Shown here: in pieces, positions 32,284 through 42,657 of the stretch
How the letters are laid out: each line of letters starts with the position of its first letter
How positions within the stretch are numbered: the first letter of the stretch is position 1
Origin: Burkholderiaceae bacterium
GTDB taxonomy: Bacteria > Pseudomonadota > Gammaproteobacteria > Burkholderiales > Burkholderiaceae_D
Length of the DNA stretch: 64,000 nucleotides
NCBI GenBank assembly: GCA_023653025.1
Contig: JAMNXS010000006.1
Span: 1-64,000 of the forward strand
Direction: 5' to 3'
Program-made: the position numbers and the translations under genes
Notes under the pieces: model-generated
Seen by the model: the letters and a program-made list of their open reading frames with translations, nothing else
Databases searched by the model: none
Told to the model about the DNA's origin: nothing

Positions 32284-33307
32284 GGAAACCATCGATCTGG
32301 CCGCCTGCGAGGCGCTGATGCGCGGCGGCTCGAAATCCTTTTTCGCGGCCAGCGGCCTGCTGCCGCAACGGGTGCGGATCCCGGCCATTGCGCTGTATGC
32401 GTTCTGCCGCGTGGCCGACGACGCCATCGACGACTGCGGCAGCCACGCTGGCGACTGCGCGCAGGCGATGGCCGCGCTGCGGCAGCGGCTGGACGCGATC
32501 TACGCCGGCGAACCTGGCGCCATCATCGAAGACCGTGCGATGGCCATGGTCGTGCATCGCTACCGTATTCCGCGCACGCTGCCGGAGGCGCTGCTCGACG
32601 GTTTTGCCTGGGATGCGGCCGGCCGCCGCTACGACACGCTAGCCGATTTGCACGACTATGGCGCGCGCGTGGCCGGCAGCGTCGGCGCGATGATGGCGAT
32701 GGTGATGGGGGTGCGCGATCCGCATGCGCTGGCGCGTGCCTGCGAGCTGGGCAATGCGATGCAGCTGACCAACATCGCGCGCGACGTCGGCGAAGACGCG
32801 GCCAACGGCCGGCTCTACCTGCCGCAGTCATGGATGCGCGAAGCCGGCATCGACCCGGATGCCTGGCTGGCGCAGCCGGTGTTTTCCGGCGCGCTGGCCG
32901 GCGTCATCGGCCGCCTGTTGCTGGAAGCCGATCGCCTGTACCGGCTCGGCTCGACCGGCATTGCCGCCCTGCCCCGCGATTGCCGCGGCGGCATCCTCGC
33001 CGCGGCCATGATCTACGCCGACATCGGTGGCGTGATCTCGGCGCAGGCGATGAACTCGGTCAACCGCCGGGCCGTGGTCGGCAGCGCGCGCAAGCTGACG
33101 CTGCTGTGCTTGGCGAAGGCACGCGCGCAATTGCCGATGCGTTGCGCCGAAGCCGAGCCGCTGCCGGGGATACGCTTCCTGGCCGACGCCAGCGCCTCGG
33201 CCGCGCTTGACGGTCCGCGCCCGTTCGCACGGCGCAGTTTCGACGAGCGCTGCGAATGGCTGATCGATCTGTTCGAACGCGTATCGATGCCGCCGCGCAC
33301 CTATTGA
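32273..33307 (+). CDS. crtB: Phytoene synthase
   Basis: GSKSFFAASGLLPQRVRIPAIALYAFCRVADDAIDD; NAMQLTNIARDVGEDAANGRLYLP. Confidence 0.92.
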   Translation: MPAEETIDLAACEALMRGGSKSFFAASGLLPQRVRIPAIALYAFCRVADDAIDDCGSHAGDCAQAMAALRQRLDAIYAGEPGAIIEDRAMAMVVHRYRIPRTLPEALLDGFAWDAAGRRYDTLADLHDYGARVAGSVGAMMAMVMGVRDPHALARACELGNAMQLTNIARDVGEDAANGRLYLPQSWMREAGIDPDAWLAQPVFSGALAGVIGRLLLEADRLYRLGSTGIAALPRDCRGGILAAAMIYADIGGVISAQAMNSVNRRAVVGSARKLTLLCLAKARAQLPMRCAEAEPLPGIRFLADASASAALDGPRPFARRSFDERCEWLIDLFERVSMPPRTY

Positions 33308-33372
33308 AGCCGGTCAACCTGCCCTAACCTGTTTCCGCTGAACTTTGCCCGCCGCGCCGACTCCATCCGTCG

Positions 33373-35826
33373 ATGGAAAGACTGACGTGGCTCAAGCCCT
33401 ACCTGCTGATGCTGGCGCTGATCGCCGGCCTGACGCTGCTGCGCCTAGCCTTGCTGCCGGTGATGAAATTCGTCGGCCCGGTAGCCGTGTATTTTTTTGC
33501 CACGGCGGTCGCGGCCCTGATGGGCGGGCTGCGGCTGGCCCTGTTCACCGGCGTAGTCTGCCTGAGCGTGGCGAACTTCTTCTTCGTCGAGCCGCAATTC
33601 ACTTTCAAGATCGCCCGGCCCGCCGACATGGCGCTGATGGTGATTTTCGCGACGACGGCGATGATGTTCGGCATCGCCGGCGAAATTCACATGCGCGAAC
33701 GGCGCCGCAAGGCGGAGCTGGTCGAATCGCTGGAAAAAGTCCGCAGCTCCGCCGAACTCAACGAACGGACCACGCAAGCCCTGCTCGAGGCGTCGTCGCA
33801 GGGTATCTTCGGCATCGACCTCGACGGCAGGATACGGATCGCCAACGGCGCCGCGCACCGGATGTTCGGCTACGAACCCAATGAATTGCTGGACAAGTCG
33901 ATCGAACTGCTGATCGACGAACGGCAGCGAGGCCGGCATGCGCAGCACCGCGGCGATTTTTTCAGCTCGCCGAAGGAAAGGCCGATGATGCACGGCCTCA
34001 AGCTCGAGGGCCGGCGCAAGGACGGCACGCTGTTTCCGATCGAGGCGCTGATTACCGTGACCGACACGCCGCACGGCAAGATGGGCGTGTCCTTCGTGTC
34101 CGACACCACTGAGCGCAAGCGGATGGAGGCAGAGCTGCTGCGCGAGCGCTCCGAGCTGCGCAGCCTGGTCAACCATACGCCGGTGCTGGTGTCGATGCAG
34201 GATCTCGAGGGACGCATACACCTGATCAACCGCAGCTTCGCCGCCGTGCTCGGCCGGCTGGAGGCCGACATTCTCGGCAAGCCGATGTTCGAGGTGTTTC
34301 CTCCCGGCCTGCGCGAGCGGATCGCCGTCTCCAACCGCGAAGTGCTGGACAACGGCGCGGCCGACCAGCTGGAGGTCGACATCCGGCATCCGGACGGCGT
34401 GCTGCACACCTACCATCTGGTCAAGTTCCCGCTGCGCTACCTCGACACCGACGAGCCTTTCGGCATCGGCGGGTTTGCGATGGATATCACCGAGCAGAAG
34501 AAGGCCGAGGAAAAGATCCGGCATGCTGCCCAGCACGATATGCTGACCGGCCTGCCGAACCGGGCGCTGGTCTATGAACTCGGCGCGCAGATGATCAGCG
34601 CCTCGCATCGCCACCGTACAATGCTGGCCGTCATGTTCTTCGACCTCGACCGCTTCAAGCCCATCAACGATACCTACGGCCACCGGGTCGGCGACATGAT
34701 GCTGCAGGAAGTGGCGCGCCGGTTGCACGGCTCCGTGCGCAGCAGCGACCTCGTCGGCCGCCTGGGCGGCGACGAATTTGTCGCCGTGCTGACCGACCTG
34801 AACTCGGCGGACCATCTGGAAGGCATTGCCTCGCATCTGCTGCAGCGGCTGTCCGAGCCGTACCGGATCGAGGCGCTGGAACTGCACACGTCACCCAGCA
34901 TCGGCATCAGCGTGTACCCGGGCGACGGCACCGGCATCGACTCCCTGATCCGTCAGGCCGACGAGGCGATGTATCACGCCAAGACCAGCGGCCGCAACAA
35001 CTACCAGTATTTTTCCGATGAGATCCGGCGCAACACGGCGCGCGTGTTCGAGCTCGAGCAGCGGCTGCGGCGCAGCCTGCACGAGGAAGATTTCGAACTG
35101 GCCTACCAGCCCATCATCGACATGCGCACCGGGCAGCTGTCGTCGGTCGAGGCGCTGATCCGCTGGCGGCAGGCCGACGGCGGCGAGCTGATGCCCGGCG
35201 ACTTCATCGCCGCCGCCGAAGCCAGCGGCTTGATCCACCAGATCGGCGAGTGGGTGATCCGCGAGGCCTGCCGCCAGCACGAGGTATGGCAGCAGCAGGG
35301 ATTGCCGCCGATCCGGGTCGCGGTCAACGTGTCGCCGGTGCAGTTCCGTTCGCCGGAATTCCGCGAGCGCCTGCTGTCGGCGCTGCGCAGCAGCACGATG
35401 GACCCGTCCTGCCTCGAGCTCGAGGTCACCGAAAGCGCGGTGATGAGCCAGGTGGACGAGGCGGCGCTGACGCTGGCCTGGCTGAAGGAGATGGGGCTGA
35501 AGGTGGCGCTCGACGACTTCGGCACTGGCTATTCCAGCCTGAGCCAGCTGGCGCGGCTGCCGATCGACAAGCTGAAGGTCGACCGCGCCTTCGTCACGCA
35601 CATCGACACCGATGCGCGCTCGCTGGCGATCGCCGAGACCGTGCTGGCGCTGGGCCAGAAGCTCGGCGTCGATGTGGTGGCCGAGGGCATCGAGAGCGCG
35701 GCGGCAATGACGCTCCTGCGCAAGCTGGGCTGCGGGCAGGGCCAGGGCTACCTGATCGGCACGCCAATGCGGCCGGAGCGCTTGCAGGCGTGGCAGAAGG
35801 AGCGCGAGGCGATGGCGGCGGCGTGA
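33373..35826 (+). CDS. Membrane-anchored sensor, PAS-PAS-GGDEF-EAL (N-terminal KdpD-like TM region)
   Basis: N-terminal TM helices, PAS (FGIDLDGRIRIANGAAHRMFGYEPNELLDKS), GGDEF (VGRLGGDEFVAVL), EAL-like (LSSVEALIRWRQADGGELMPGDFIAAAE; DDFGTGYSSLSQLARLPIDKLKVDRAFV). Confidence 0.92.
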   Translation: MERLTWLKPYLLMLALIAGLTLLRLALLPVMKFVGPVAVYFFATAVAALMGGLRLALFTGVVCLSVANFFFVEPQFTFKIARPADMALMVIFATTAMMFGIAGEIHMRERRRKAELVESLEKVRSSAELNERTTQALLEASSQGIFGIDLDGRIRIANGAAHRMFGYEPNELLDKSIELLIDERQRGRHAQHRGDFFSSPKERPMMHGLKLEGRRKDGTLFPIEALITVTDTPHGKMGVSFVSDTTERKRMEAELLRERSELRSLVNHTPVLVSMQDLEGRIHLINRSFAAVLGRLEADILGKPMFEVFPPGLRERIAVSNREVLDNGAADQLEVDIRHPDGVLHTYHLVKFPLRYLDTDEPFGIGGFAMDITEQKKAEEKIRHAAQHDMLTGLPNRALVYELGAQMISASHRHRTMLAVMFFDLDRFKPINDTYGHRVGDMMLQEVARRLHGSVRSSDLVGRLGGDEFVAVLTDLNSADHLEGIASHLLQRLSEPYRIEALELHTSPSIGISVYPGDGTGIDSLIRQADEAMYHAKTSGRNNYQYFSDEIRRNTARVFELEQRLRRSLHEEDFELAYQPIIDMRTGQLSSVEALIRWRQADGGELMPGDFIAAAEASGLIHQIGEWVIREACRQHEVWQQQGLPPIRVAVNVSPVQFRSPEFRERLLSALRSSTMDPSCLELEVTESAVMSQVDEAALTLAWLKEMGLKVALDDFGTGYSSLSQLARLPIDKLKVDRAFVTHIDTDARSLAIAETVLALGQKLGVDVVAEGIESAAAMTLLRKLGCGQGQGYLIGTPMRPERLQAWQKEREAMAAA

Positions 35827-35835
35827 GGAGCACGC

Positions 35836-35926
35836 GGCGGATTTCGCCTGCGGCTCTATCCGCCCTACGGCAAGTTTACAGGCCGACTTGAATTTGTAGA
35901 GCGGGTAGAGCGAAGCGAAACCAGCC
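35836..35926. repeat. Dispersed intergenic repeat cluster B (two opposing units)
   Basis: GGCGGATTTCGCCTGCGGCTCTATCCGCCCTACGG and GTAGAGCGGGTAGAGCGAAGCGAAACCAGCC. Confidence 0.85.
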
Positions 35927-35938
35927 ACGCCACGCCCG

Positions 35939-36869
35939 CTATCCCGAGCGAGGCATCCTGAAAGGCAGCATCCGCTGCACCACCGGCGACACCAGACGCG
36001 GCACGTTCAGCGTCTCGTGCACGCTGATCACATCCTCGCCCAGCAAGCGGCTCGCGAGCACCGAGCGCTCGTAGAACGGCGTGTCTTCCAGCCGGTCGAT
36101 TTCCCTGACGGGCGCACTGCCCTCGCTGCGCATGCGGCGCGGCAGCCGCCAGCCGGTCGCCGGCAATGCCTGCCGCGGCGGCGGCACGAAAGCTTCGATG
36201 CGGCCATCGGGAAAGAAGCGCTGCCCGAGCAGGCGGTCCGGGCCGTCCTTCGGCTGCACGTCATAGATGACGGCGGTCGATCCGTCCGACAGGCTCGCGC
36301 GCGACCAGTCCCATTCGCGGAACGGGCGGTCGATCGGCTCGTCGCCCTCGTTGGCGTCGAGATAGGCATGGCCCTGCCAACGCAGCGCCGGCTGCGAGAG
36401 ATCGACCTCGACGCGCGCGCAGGGCGCGATCGGTCCCCAGCGGTGGCGGCCGGCGGCGTCGAGCGGCGCGCCGAAGCCGCACAGCGACGCCGGGTGTACG
36501 CGCACCCGCCCGCGCACCGGCAGCGGCAGCGGCATGCCAAATTCATGGATGTCGATCTCCAGCCAGCGGCCGTTCCAGCGCAACTGGCTGGGGCCGATGG
36601 TGAACTGCGTCGCATCGCGCTGCACGCTGGCCCGGCCGCGCTCCGTCATGGTCCAGCGGCGCTTGCCGCCGTACAGTGCGACATTCAGCGCGCAGTGGTT
36701 GTCCGGGTCGCCGTCGCCGCGCCTGAATGCGCGCCGGTAGTACGGCGAGAACACGCTGCCGACGAAGGCGATCAGCGTCAGCCCGTAGTTGCCGCAGTCC
36801 GAGAGCGCATCGACGTACCACCACAGATACGCACCCGGCGCGAGCGGCTGGTCGAATCGAGGCGCGCCA
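35939..36869 (-). CDS. crtC: Carotenoid 1,2-hydratase / hydroxyneurosporene synthase (start unresolved)
   Basis: FDQPLAPGAYLWWYVDALSDCGNYGLTLIAFVGSVFSPYYRRAFRRGDGDPDNHCALNVALYGG; no canonical start codon found in frame close to the conserved N-terminus. Confidence 0.8.
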
Positions 36870-38346
36870 TCAGCGTCGCGGCCGCCAGCTGGCCCGACAT
36901 CGCCGCCATCGGCACGCCCGGCCCCGGATGCACGCTGCCGCCCGCCAGGTACAGCCCCGGCAGCCGGGTCGTCGCACCGCTCCTCGCGAAGGCCGCCATC
37001 CAGCCATGCGTCGCCATGCCGTACAGCGCCCCCCCGCTGCCCGGGAAACGACGGTGGAAATCCGCCGGCGTGCTGCGCAGCGAGTTCTGCGGCGTGCGCC
37101 TGACAGTCAGGCCGTAATCGGCCAGCAGGGAAAAGGAATGGCGCTCGCATGCATCGATCTCCGTCTCGGTAAGGGTGCGCGGGCCTTCGGCCGGCGCGTT
37201 GACGAGGACCAGCAGGCGGTCCCGCGTGGGGGTCAGCGCACCGGCGCCGCGGTCCTGGGCGCAGACGTAAACCGTCGGCGTCTGCGGCAGGCGGCCGCGA
37301 CCGAAGATATCGCGGAACTCGCCGGCGTAGTCGGGCTGGAAAAAAACATTGTGGCGGTCGAGCGCGAAGCCGTCGGTCTCCGCATGCACGCTCCACGTCA
37401 GCGCCGACAGCGAGCGCTTTCCCGGCGCCAGCGGCTTGGCGGCACGCCGCACGCCATCGCCCAGCAGACGGTGGCCGAGCGCCGACATGTCGCCGTTGAA
37501 GACCACGCTGTCGGCCGCGATCTGTTCGCCGTCCCCGAGCGTGACGCCGCAGGCCCGGCCGTGCGCGGTATCGATCGATGCCACGCGGGCGCCGTAACGC
37601 AGCGTCGCGCCGCGCCGCTGCGCGAGCCCGGCCAGCGAGGCGGCCAGCGCATGCATGCCGCCGTCGACCGACCAAACGCCGTCGAGCTCGACCTGCGTGA
37701 CCAGCATCAGCGTCGACGGCGCCTGCCACGGCGACGAGCCGCAGTAGGTGGCATAGCGCGCGAACAACTGCTGCAGGCGCGCGTCATGGAAATGCACGCG
37801 TAGCGCATCCCACAGCCGGCTCATTGGCCCCAGCGCGGCCAGCACCGCCAGCCCGCGCAAGCCAAGGTCGCCGGCCATGCTGGCCAGCGTCGGCGCCTGC
37901 GAGCGGATGAACGGGCCTTCGAGCGCGTCGTAGACCGCGCGCGCCTGCCGGCAGAACTGCCTGAAGCGCGCCGCCTCGGCCGGGCCGGCGAAGCGCGCGA
38001 TCGCATCGCGCGACTGCGCCGGATCGGCGAACAGATCCATGCGCTCGCTGCGGCTCCAGGCGTGGCGCGCGAGCACCGGCAGTGGCGTCAGCCGCAATTC
38101 GTCGGCCAGCGATGCGCCGGCCGACGCGTAGATCTGCTCGAATACCCAGCGCATAGTGAACACGGTGGGGCCGCTGTCGATGGCCGCACCGTCGACCAGC
38201 GGCTGCCGCATCTTGCCGCCCGGCGCATCAGTCGCCTCCAGCAGCGTAACCTGCAGGCCGCGCTGCGCCAGTTGCAGCGCGGCGACCAGGCCGCCGACGC
38301 CGGCGCCGATCACCACCACCCGATGCGGACCGCGCGATTCAGCCAT
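36778..38346 (-). CDS. crtD: Hydroxyneurosporene desaturase
   Basis: MAESRGPHRVVVIGAGVGGLVAALQLAQRGLQVTLLEATDAPGGKMRQPLVDGAAIDSGPTVFTM; crtD-crtC order. Confidence 0.88.
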   Translation of the reverse strand: MAESRGPHRVVVIGAGVGGLVAALQLAQRGLQVTLLEATDAPGGKMRQPLVDGAAIDSGPTVFTMRWVFEQIYASAGASLADELRLTPLPVLARHAWSRSERMDLFADPAQSRDAIARFAGPAEAARFRQFCRQARAVYDALEGPFIRSQAPTLASMAGDLGLRGLAVLAALGPMSRLWDALRVHFHDARLQQLFARYATYCGSSPWQAPSTLMLVTQVELDGVWSVDGGMHALAASLAGLAQRRGATLRYGARVASIDTAHGRACGVTLGDGEQIAADSVVFNGDMSALGHRLLGDGVRRAAKPLAPGKRSLSALTWSVHAETDGFALDRHNVFFQPDYAGEFRDIFGRGRLPQTPTVYVCAQDRGAGALTPTRDRLLVLVNAPAEGPRTLTETEIDACERHSFSLLADYGLTVRRTPQNSLRSTPADFHRRFPGSGGALYGMATHGWMAAFARSGATTRLPGLYLAGGSVHPGPGVPMAAMSGQLAAATLMARLDSTSRSRRVRICGGTSMRSRTAATTG

Positions 38347-39043
38347 GGAAGCGCCCTCCCCAGCGGCCCTCGATCGCCACCGGCGCAAAGCGCACGAACA
38401 TCGATTCGGAAAAAAACCGCCGCTGCCACGCGGCGCGGATGGCTTCCTGGTGCGCGCCGGTGCGCGCATAGGCGTCCATCGCCGCCGCATTGCGCCACAG
38501 GCTGAAGGTCGCCTGCCGCAGCAGCGGCGCCTCGCCGAGGCCGATCGCCAGTTCGCAGCCGTCGGCCTGCGCCAGCCCGGCCTGCGCGGCCGGCGCATGG
38601 CGCCAGAAGGCAGGCGCGGCCAGCGGGCGAATGGCGGCGCGCGTCAGGGCGGCCACTGGCGCGTCAGCAGCGATTTCCGGTCCGGCGGCCAAGGCGACGC
38701 CGTCCCACGACCCGCGCGACGAGGACGGGCGCAGCGTCAGCAGCAGGCATTCGCTGCTGGCTTCGCGGTAGCGATCGACGAGCGACGACTCGGCGACGAA
38801 GGCGCGCGCCGCAGCATCGTTCGAAAACAGGCAGAACACGCCCTGATGCGAGGCGCTCGGCAGCAGGCCGAAGCCGCCGTCGCGGCCGCTGCCGAGGGTC
38901 TTCATGAAGCGCAGGCCGGGCGAGCGCGGCGGGGCCCAGCGCGAGAAGGCCAGCCGCTTCCAGCTCCACGGCCAGTGCGCGGGGCGCAATTTGGCCAGCA
39001 GGAGGAAGGCGGTGGGAGGTTCGGGAGGTGGTTGCATGGGCAT
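38339..39043 (-). CDS. crtA: Spheroidene monooxygenase
   Basis: FMKTLGSGRDGGFGLLPSASHQGVFCLFSNDAAARAFV; downstream overlap with crtD. Confidence 0.85.
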   Translation of the reverse strand: MPMQPPPEPPTAFLLLAKLRPAHWPWSWKRLAFSRWAPPRSPGLRFMKTLGSGRDGGFGLLPSASHQGVFCLFSNDAAARAFVAESSLVDRYREASSECLLLTLRPSSSRGSWDGVALAAGPEIAADAPVAALTRAAIRPLAAPAFWRHAPAAQAGLAQADGCELAIGLGEAPLLRQATFSLWRNAAAMDAYARTGAHQEAIRAAWQRRFFSESMFVRFAPVAIEGRWGGRFHG

Positions 39044-39102
39044 GCGGTTCCCGGGTGGGAGTGCGGGGGTGGCGGGAGGCGTATGGCGGGGTGCATGCGT
39101 CC

Positions 39103-39241
39103 GGCGGGTTTCGCTTCGCTCTACCCGCCCTACGGTTTACCTGAAGACTTCAGCACGGTAGCAGATTTCGCCTTTGGCTCTATCCGCCCTACGGTCCCTC
39201 CGGATGGTTCGTAGGGCGGGTAGAGCGCAGCGAAACCCGCC
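39103..39241. repeat. Dispersed intergenic repeat cluster C (three units, mixed orientation)
   Basis: GGCGGGTTTCGCTTCGCTCTACCCGCCCTACGG; GCAGATTTCGCCTTTGGCTCTATCCGCCCTACGG; GTAGGGCGGGTAGAGCGCAGCGAAACCCGCC. Confidence 0.9.
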
Positions 39242-39252
39242 GTCACCCGCGC

Positions 39253-40290
39253 TTATTTCTTCTCCGCCCCCGCAATCGTCGCCAGCTCCGGATAGCTCGT
39301 CAGCATCGGGAAGCCGTACAGCGGTTTGTAGGCGCCCTGGTGGCAGGTCGCGCAGCTGACCTTCGCGACGTCGCCGCCCGGGCCCTTGCGATGGACGGGG
39401 AAGACGTCGGTCAGCGGCACCATGTAGTCGTTGTTGACGTCGCGCGCCATGCGGATGCCGTGCCATGCGGTGATGCGCTGCGGCGGGCTTTCGGCCCAGC
39501 TGGCTGCCGCTCGCGTGTTGTGGCAGTAGGTGCAATTGACGCCCAGCGAGGTCGACATGTGCATCATCAGTCCGTAGGTCCACTCGGTCTGCTTGATCGA
39601 CTGCCGGTTGCCGGATGGCAGCGCGGTATCGCCATTGACACGGATCGGCTTGTCCTCCAGCAGGAAGGGCGTCAGCGGATCGGTCGGCAGCGACGACAGG
39701 TTGACCAGCTTGCCCGGCGTGTTCTGGCCGGCGAGGTCGCCGATAAAGTCGGCGCGCTTGTCCTGCTCCAGCGGCGTGAACCAGACCTGCTGCGGCACCG
39801 GGTTGCCGCGATGGCAGGTATAGCAGGTGACGCCGGTATTGGCGACGTGCGTCTGCCAGTTGGCATTGATGTGGCGCGTCATCTCGATCATCTTGCGCGA
39901 GACGGTCTTCGTGTACTTGCTGTCGTCGGCGAAGTTCTGCACGTTGTGGCAGTACGCACAGCCTTCCTTCGGCGACACCCAGTTCGTGATGGCCGTCATC
40001 AGGCCGATGAACTGGCCGGCCGACACATCGCCGAGCACCTTGACGTTCTGGTAGACATCCTTCGCTCGCGGGCCGTCCGGCGACGCCGGCGGCGGCGACT
40101 CGGGCGCGGTATTCAGCGCATCCTGCGACGCGACCGTGCGCGGGTTATAGACCTGGACCATGCCGGTGCCGCGGAAGCCATGCTGGACGCTGTCCATCGG
40201 CGGCCGTTCGACCGGCGACTGCTCGCAGCCGGCGAGCAGCCCGGCGCCGAGCGCGAGCGCCGCGACGAGTTTCAGTGATCGGAAGTTCAT
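39253..40290 (-). CDS. pufC: Reaction-centre tetraheme cytochrome c subunit (lipoprotein)
   Basis: Lipobox LLAGC, four CXXCH motifs (CAYCH, CYTCH, CTYCH, CATCH). Confidence 0.95.
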   Translation of the reverse strand: MNFRSLKLVAALALGAGLLAGCEQSPVERPPMDSVQHGFRGTGMVQVYNPRTVASQDALNTAPESPPPASPDGPRAKDVYQNVKVLGDVSAGQFIGLMTAITNWVSPKEGCAYCHNVQNFADDSKYTKTVSRKMIEMTRHINANWQTHVANTGVTCYTCHRGNPVPQQVWFTPLEQDKRADFIGDLAGQNTPGKLVNLSSLPTDPLTPFLLEDKPIRVNGDTALPSGNRQSIKQTEWTYGLMMHMSTSLGVNCTYCHNTRAAASWAESPPQRITAWHGIRMARDVNNDYMVPLTDVFPVHRKGPGGDVAKVSCATCHQGAYKPLYGFPMLTSYPELATIAGAEKK

Positions 40291-41264
40291 GGTTTGGCCC
40301 CCTGCAGAGTGGCGGGATCGATGACGTCGCCCCACACGGGCGGATAAGGCGGGGCGACGCCATGCTTGACGGCCCACAGGTACCAGTTGTCGACCACGGT
40401 GCCGGTCAGCAGGATGCCGATGCCGCCGGTCAGCGGGCACAGCACGGCGAACCACCAGGCCCAGCGATGGATCGACTCCATCGTCGCATTGAAGCCCATG
40501 GTCCAGCGCCAGAACAGGGCGGCACGCTCGGTGGCGGTGCCGCGGTCGATGATCTGCTCGATCTCGCGCTCGCCGCCGTAGCGGCCGACCGCGAGGATGG
40601 TCGCGCCGTGCATCGCGAACAGCAGCGCCGATCCGTACAGGAAGGCGATCGACAGCGCATGGAAGGGGTTGTAGAACAGGTTGCCGTAGCGGAGTGAAAA
40701 TGCGGCGGTCCAGTCGAGATGCGGGAAGATGCCGAACGGTACCGCCTCGCCCCAGCTGCCCATCAGCACCGGACGGATCAGGCCCAGCACGAGGAACAGC
40801 CAGATCGCGGCGGCGAACGCCCACGCGACATGGGTGCCTAGGCCGAGCGCGCGCGCGCGACGGTAAACGTTGGCCCACCACAGCAGCACCGAGATGGTCA
40901 GGAACAGGCCGGTGATCTGCCACCAGCCGCCCTGGTTCAGCGGCGCGAGGCCGAGGCCGTTGCCGGGAGCCGGCGGATCGAGCGACAGCCAGAACAATTG
41001 GCGCACGAACTGTATCGGGTCCCAGTTGACCGAGGCCAGCATGTTCATGCCGATGATCGTGAAGGCGAAGACGCCCAGCACTAGCGACAGCGTGCCCAGC
41101 ACGCCCAGGTAGATCGGGCCGATCTGCGCATTGCCGAGGCGGCCGGCCAGGTGCCACAGCAAGGGCTTGCCGCTGCGCCCGAGCGCCGGCTTGTACTGCG
41201 GCACGCCGTCGTGCAGCGGTCCGACGACCTGCACGGCGGTGAAGAGATTTTGATATTCAGCCAT
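40287..41264 (-). CDS. pufM: Reaction centre M subunit
   Basis: [17 protein letters not shown]...; [37 protein letters not shown]. Confidence 0.96.
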   Translation of the reverse strand: MAEYQNLFTAVQVVGPLHDGVPQYKPALGRSGKPLLWHLAGRLGNAQIGPIYLGVLGTLSLVLGVFAFTIIGMNMLASVNWDPIQFVRQLFWLSLDPPAPGNGLGLAPLNQGGWWQITGLFLTISVLLWWANVYRRARALGLGTHVAWAFAAAIWLFLVLGLIRPVLMGSWGEAVPFGIFPHLDWTAAFSLRYGNLFYNPFHALSIAFLYGSALLFAMHGATILAVGRYGGEREIEQIIDRGTATERAALFWRWTMGFNATMESIHRWAWWFAVLCPLTGGIGILLTGTVVDNWYLWAVKHGVAPPYPPVWGDVIDPATLQGAKP

Positions 41265-41274
41265 CGCGCGCTCC

Positions 41275-42102
41275 TTATCGGTTCCAGATCGGCATGTTCA
41301 GCCACCAGCTCCACCACTCGGGCCAGCCGCGGCTCCAGAACGGTCCGGAGATCACGATGCACAGCGCGGAGAACAGCACGGCGGCCAGCGCAAGGAAGAG
41401 TCCGAGACGGTGGATGCCGAGCGTGCCGACCGAATAGCCGATCAGGTCGCGGAAATAAGTGTCTTCATGCTCCGGCGTCTTCACGACCTGACCCTTGGGC
41501 GGGTTGGTCGACGACAGCACCAGCCCGCCGTGCATCGACAGCGCCAGCGTGGTGGTGAAGAAGAAGGTGATGGCCAGCATGTGCGCCGGGTTGTAGTGGA
41601 AGTGCAGGTACTGATAGCCGACGTTCGATACCCAGTCCAGATGGCTGAAGATCCCGTACGGGAAGCCGTGTCCCCAGGCGCCCATCAGCAGCGGACGCAC
41701 GACGTTCAGCGTCACGTAGGCGAGGATCGCGATCGAGAAGGCGAACGGCACGTGATAGCCCATGCCGAGCTTGCGGCAGATCTCAACTTCGCGCAGCGCC
41801 CACGATCCGAACGCGCCGATCGCGCACACCGTGATCAGCTGCCACAACCCGCCCTCGAGCAGCGGCGCCATGCGCAACCCGTACTCGAGGTTGGGCGGCG
41901 CGATGTTGATCTGCCAGAGGTTCCAGGTCGGCCCCTGCGATGCGCCCCAGAGGATCAGCGCAGTGCCGAGAAAGCTGAAGAACAGCGTGGTGACGCCAAA
42001 GAAACCGACGTAGAAGGGACCGACCCAGAAGTCGAACAGGTCACCCCCCACCAGGGTGCCTCCGCGTACGCGATATTTTTTTTCAAAACTCAACATGGCC
42101 AT
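41275..42102 (-). CDS. pufL: Reaction centre L subunit
   Basis: [39 protein letters not shown]. Confidence 0.96.
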   Translation of the reverse strand: MAMLSFEKKYRVRGGTLVGGDLFDFWVGPFYVGFFGVTTLFFSFLGTALILWGASQGPTWNLWQINIAPPNLEYGLRMAPLLEGGLWQLITVCAIGAFGSWALREVEICRKLGMGYHVPFAFSIAILAYVTLNVVRPLLMGAWGHGFPYGIFSHLDWVSNVGYQYLHFHYNPAHMLAITFFFTTTLALSMHGGLVLSSTNPPKGQVVKTPEHEDTYFRDLIGYSVGTLGIHRLGLFLALAAVLFSALCIVISGPFWSRGWPEWWSWWLNMPIWNR

Positions 42103-42209
42103 GATCGAGCCCTCCTGCAGGAAACGCGCTCAGGCATTTCCTCGTTGTCCTTGAACGGGCAGGCGCAGGCGCTGTCGCGCCGCTCCCGCCCGCCACCGCG
42201 AGGGTGGAA

Positions 42210-42392
42210 TTACGACGATGCCTTCGGCATCGGTGCGTTCTGGGCGGTCGGCGCGGTCTTTGCGCCGTCCATCCAGTTGAACTTGTTCGTCGACAGCAGG
42301 ATGAGGTGAATCATCGCCGCGAGGCCGAACAGAAAAATCCCCTGGACAACCATCGCCCGCAGCGGATCGTAAAGGCGCCATATTCTCCACAT
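42210..42392 (-). CDS. pufA: LH1 alpha polypeptide
   Basis: MWRIWRLYDPLRAMVVQGIFLFGLAAMIHLILLSTNKFNW. Confidence 0.93.
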   Translation of the reverse strand: MWRIWRLYDPLRAMVVQGIFLFGLAAMIHLILLSTNKFNWMDGAKTAPTAQNAPMPKASS

Positions 42393-42404
42393 GGTCCTAT
42401 CTCC

Positions 42405-42626
42405 CTAAAGTGTGTGTGACATGAATGAATACACCGCAGCCTGCACGCTCCCGAACAGGGACTTGCCGCTTTCCGCGCCGGGCAGCCAGCTGCGCCATTG
42501 CATGCCGGTCAGCGAGCCGACCAGGGCAATGGCGAAAATGACGATGAAACCCATCGCGAAGATCATCCTGAAGGTCGATCCTTCCGCCTGCAGGTGCCGT
42601 TCCATATCCGTTTGCATATTGGCCAT
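42405..42626 (-). CDS. Small single-TM protein encoded between pufB and pufA, function unknown
   Basis: 73 aa MANMQTDMERHLQAEGSTFRMIFAMGFIVIFAIALVGSLTGMQWRSWLPGAESGKSLFGSVQAAVYSFMSHTL; 12-nt spacing to pufA and 31-nt spacing to pufB. Confidence 0.8.
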   Translation of the reverse strand: MANMQTDMERHLQAEGSTFRMIFAMGFIVIFAIALVGSLTGMQWRSWLPGAESGKSLFGSVQAAVYSFMSHTL

Positions 42627-42657
42627 GATGATTCCTTGTGTTAGCAGCTAACCGGGA

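Noticed and set aside
30346-32427. 693-aa minus-strand ORF opposite crtI
   Set aside because: Shadow ORF; crtI on the plus strand is well supported.
42204-42419. Plus-strand ORF over pufA
   Set aside because: Antisense of the well-supported LH1 alpha gene.
42405-42626. Calling the 73-aa ORF a second LH1 beta because of WRSWLPG
   Set aside because: The TM lacks the conserved BChl-ligating His, and a canonical pufB is immediately upstream.
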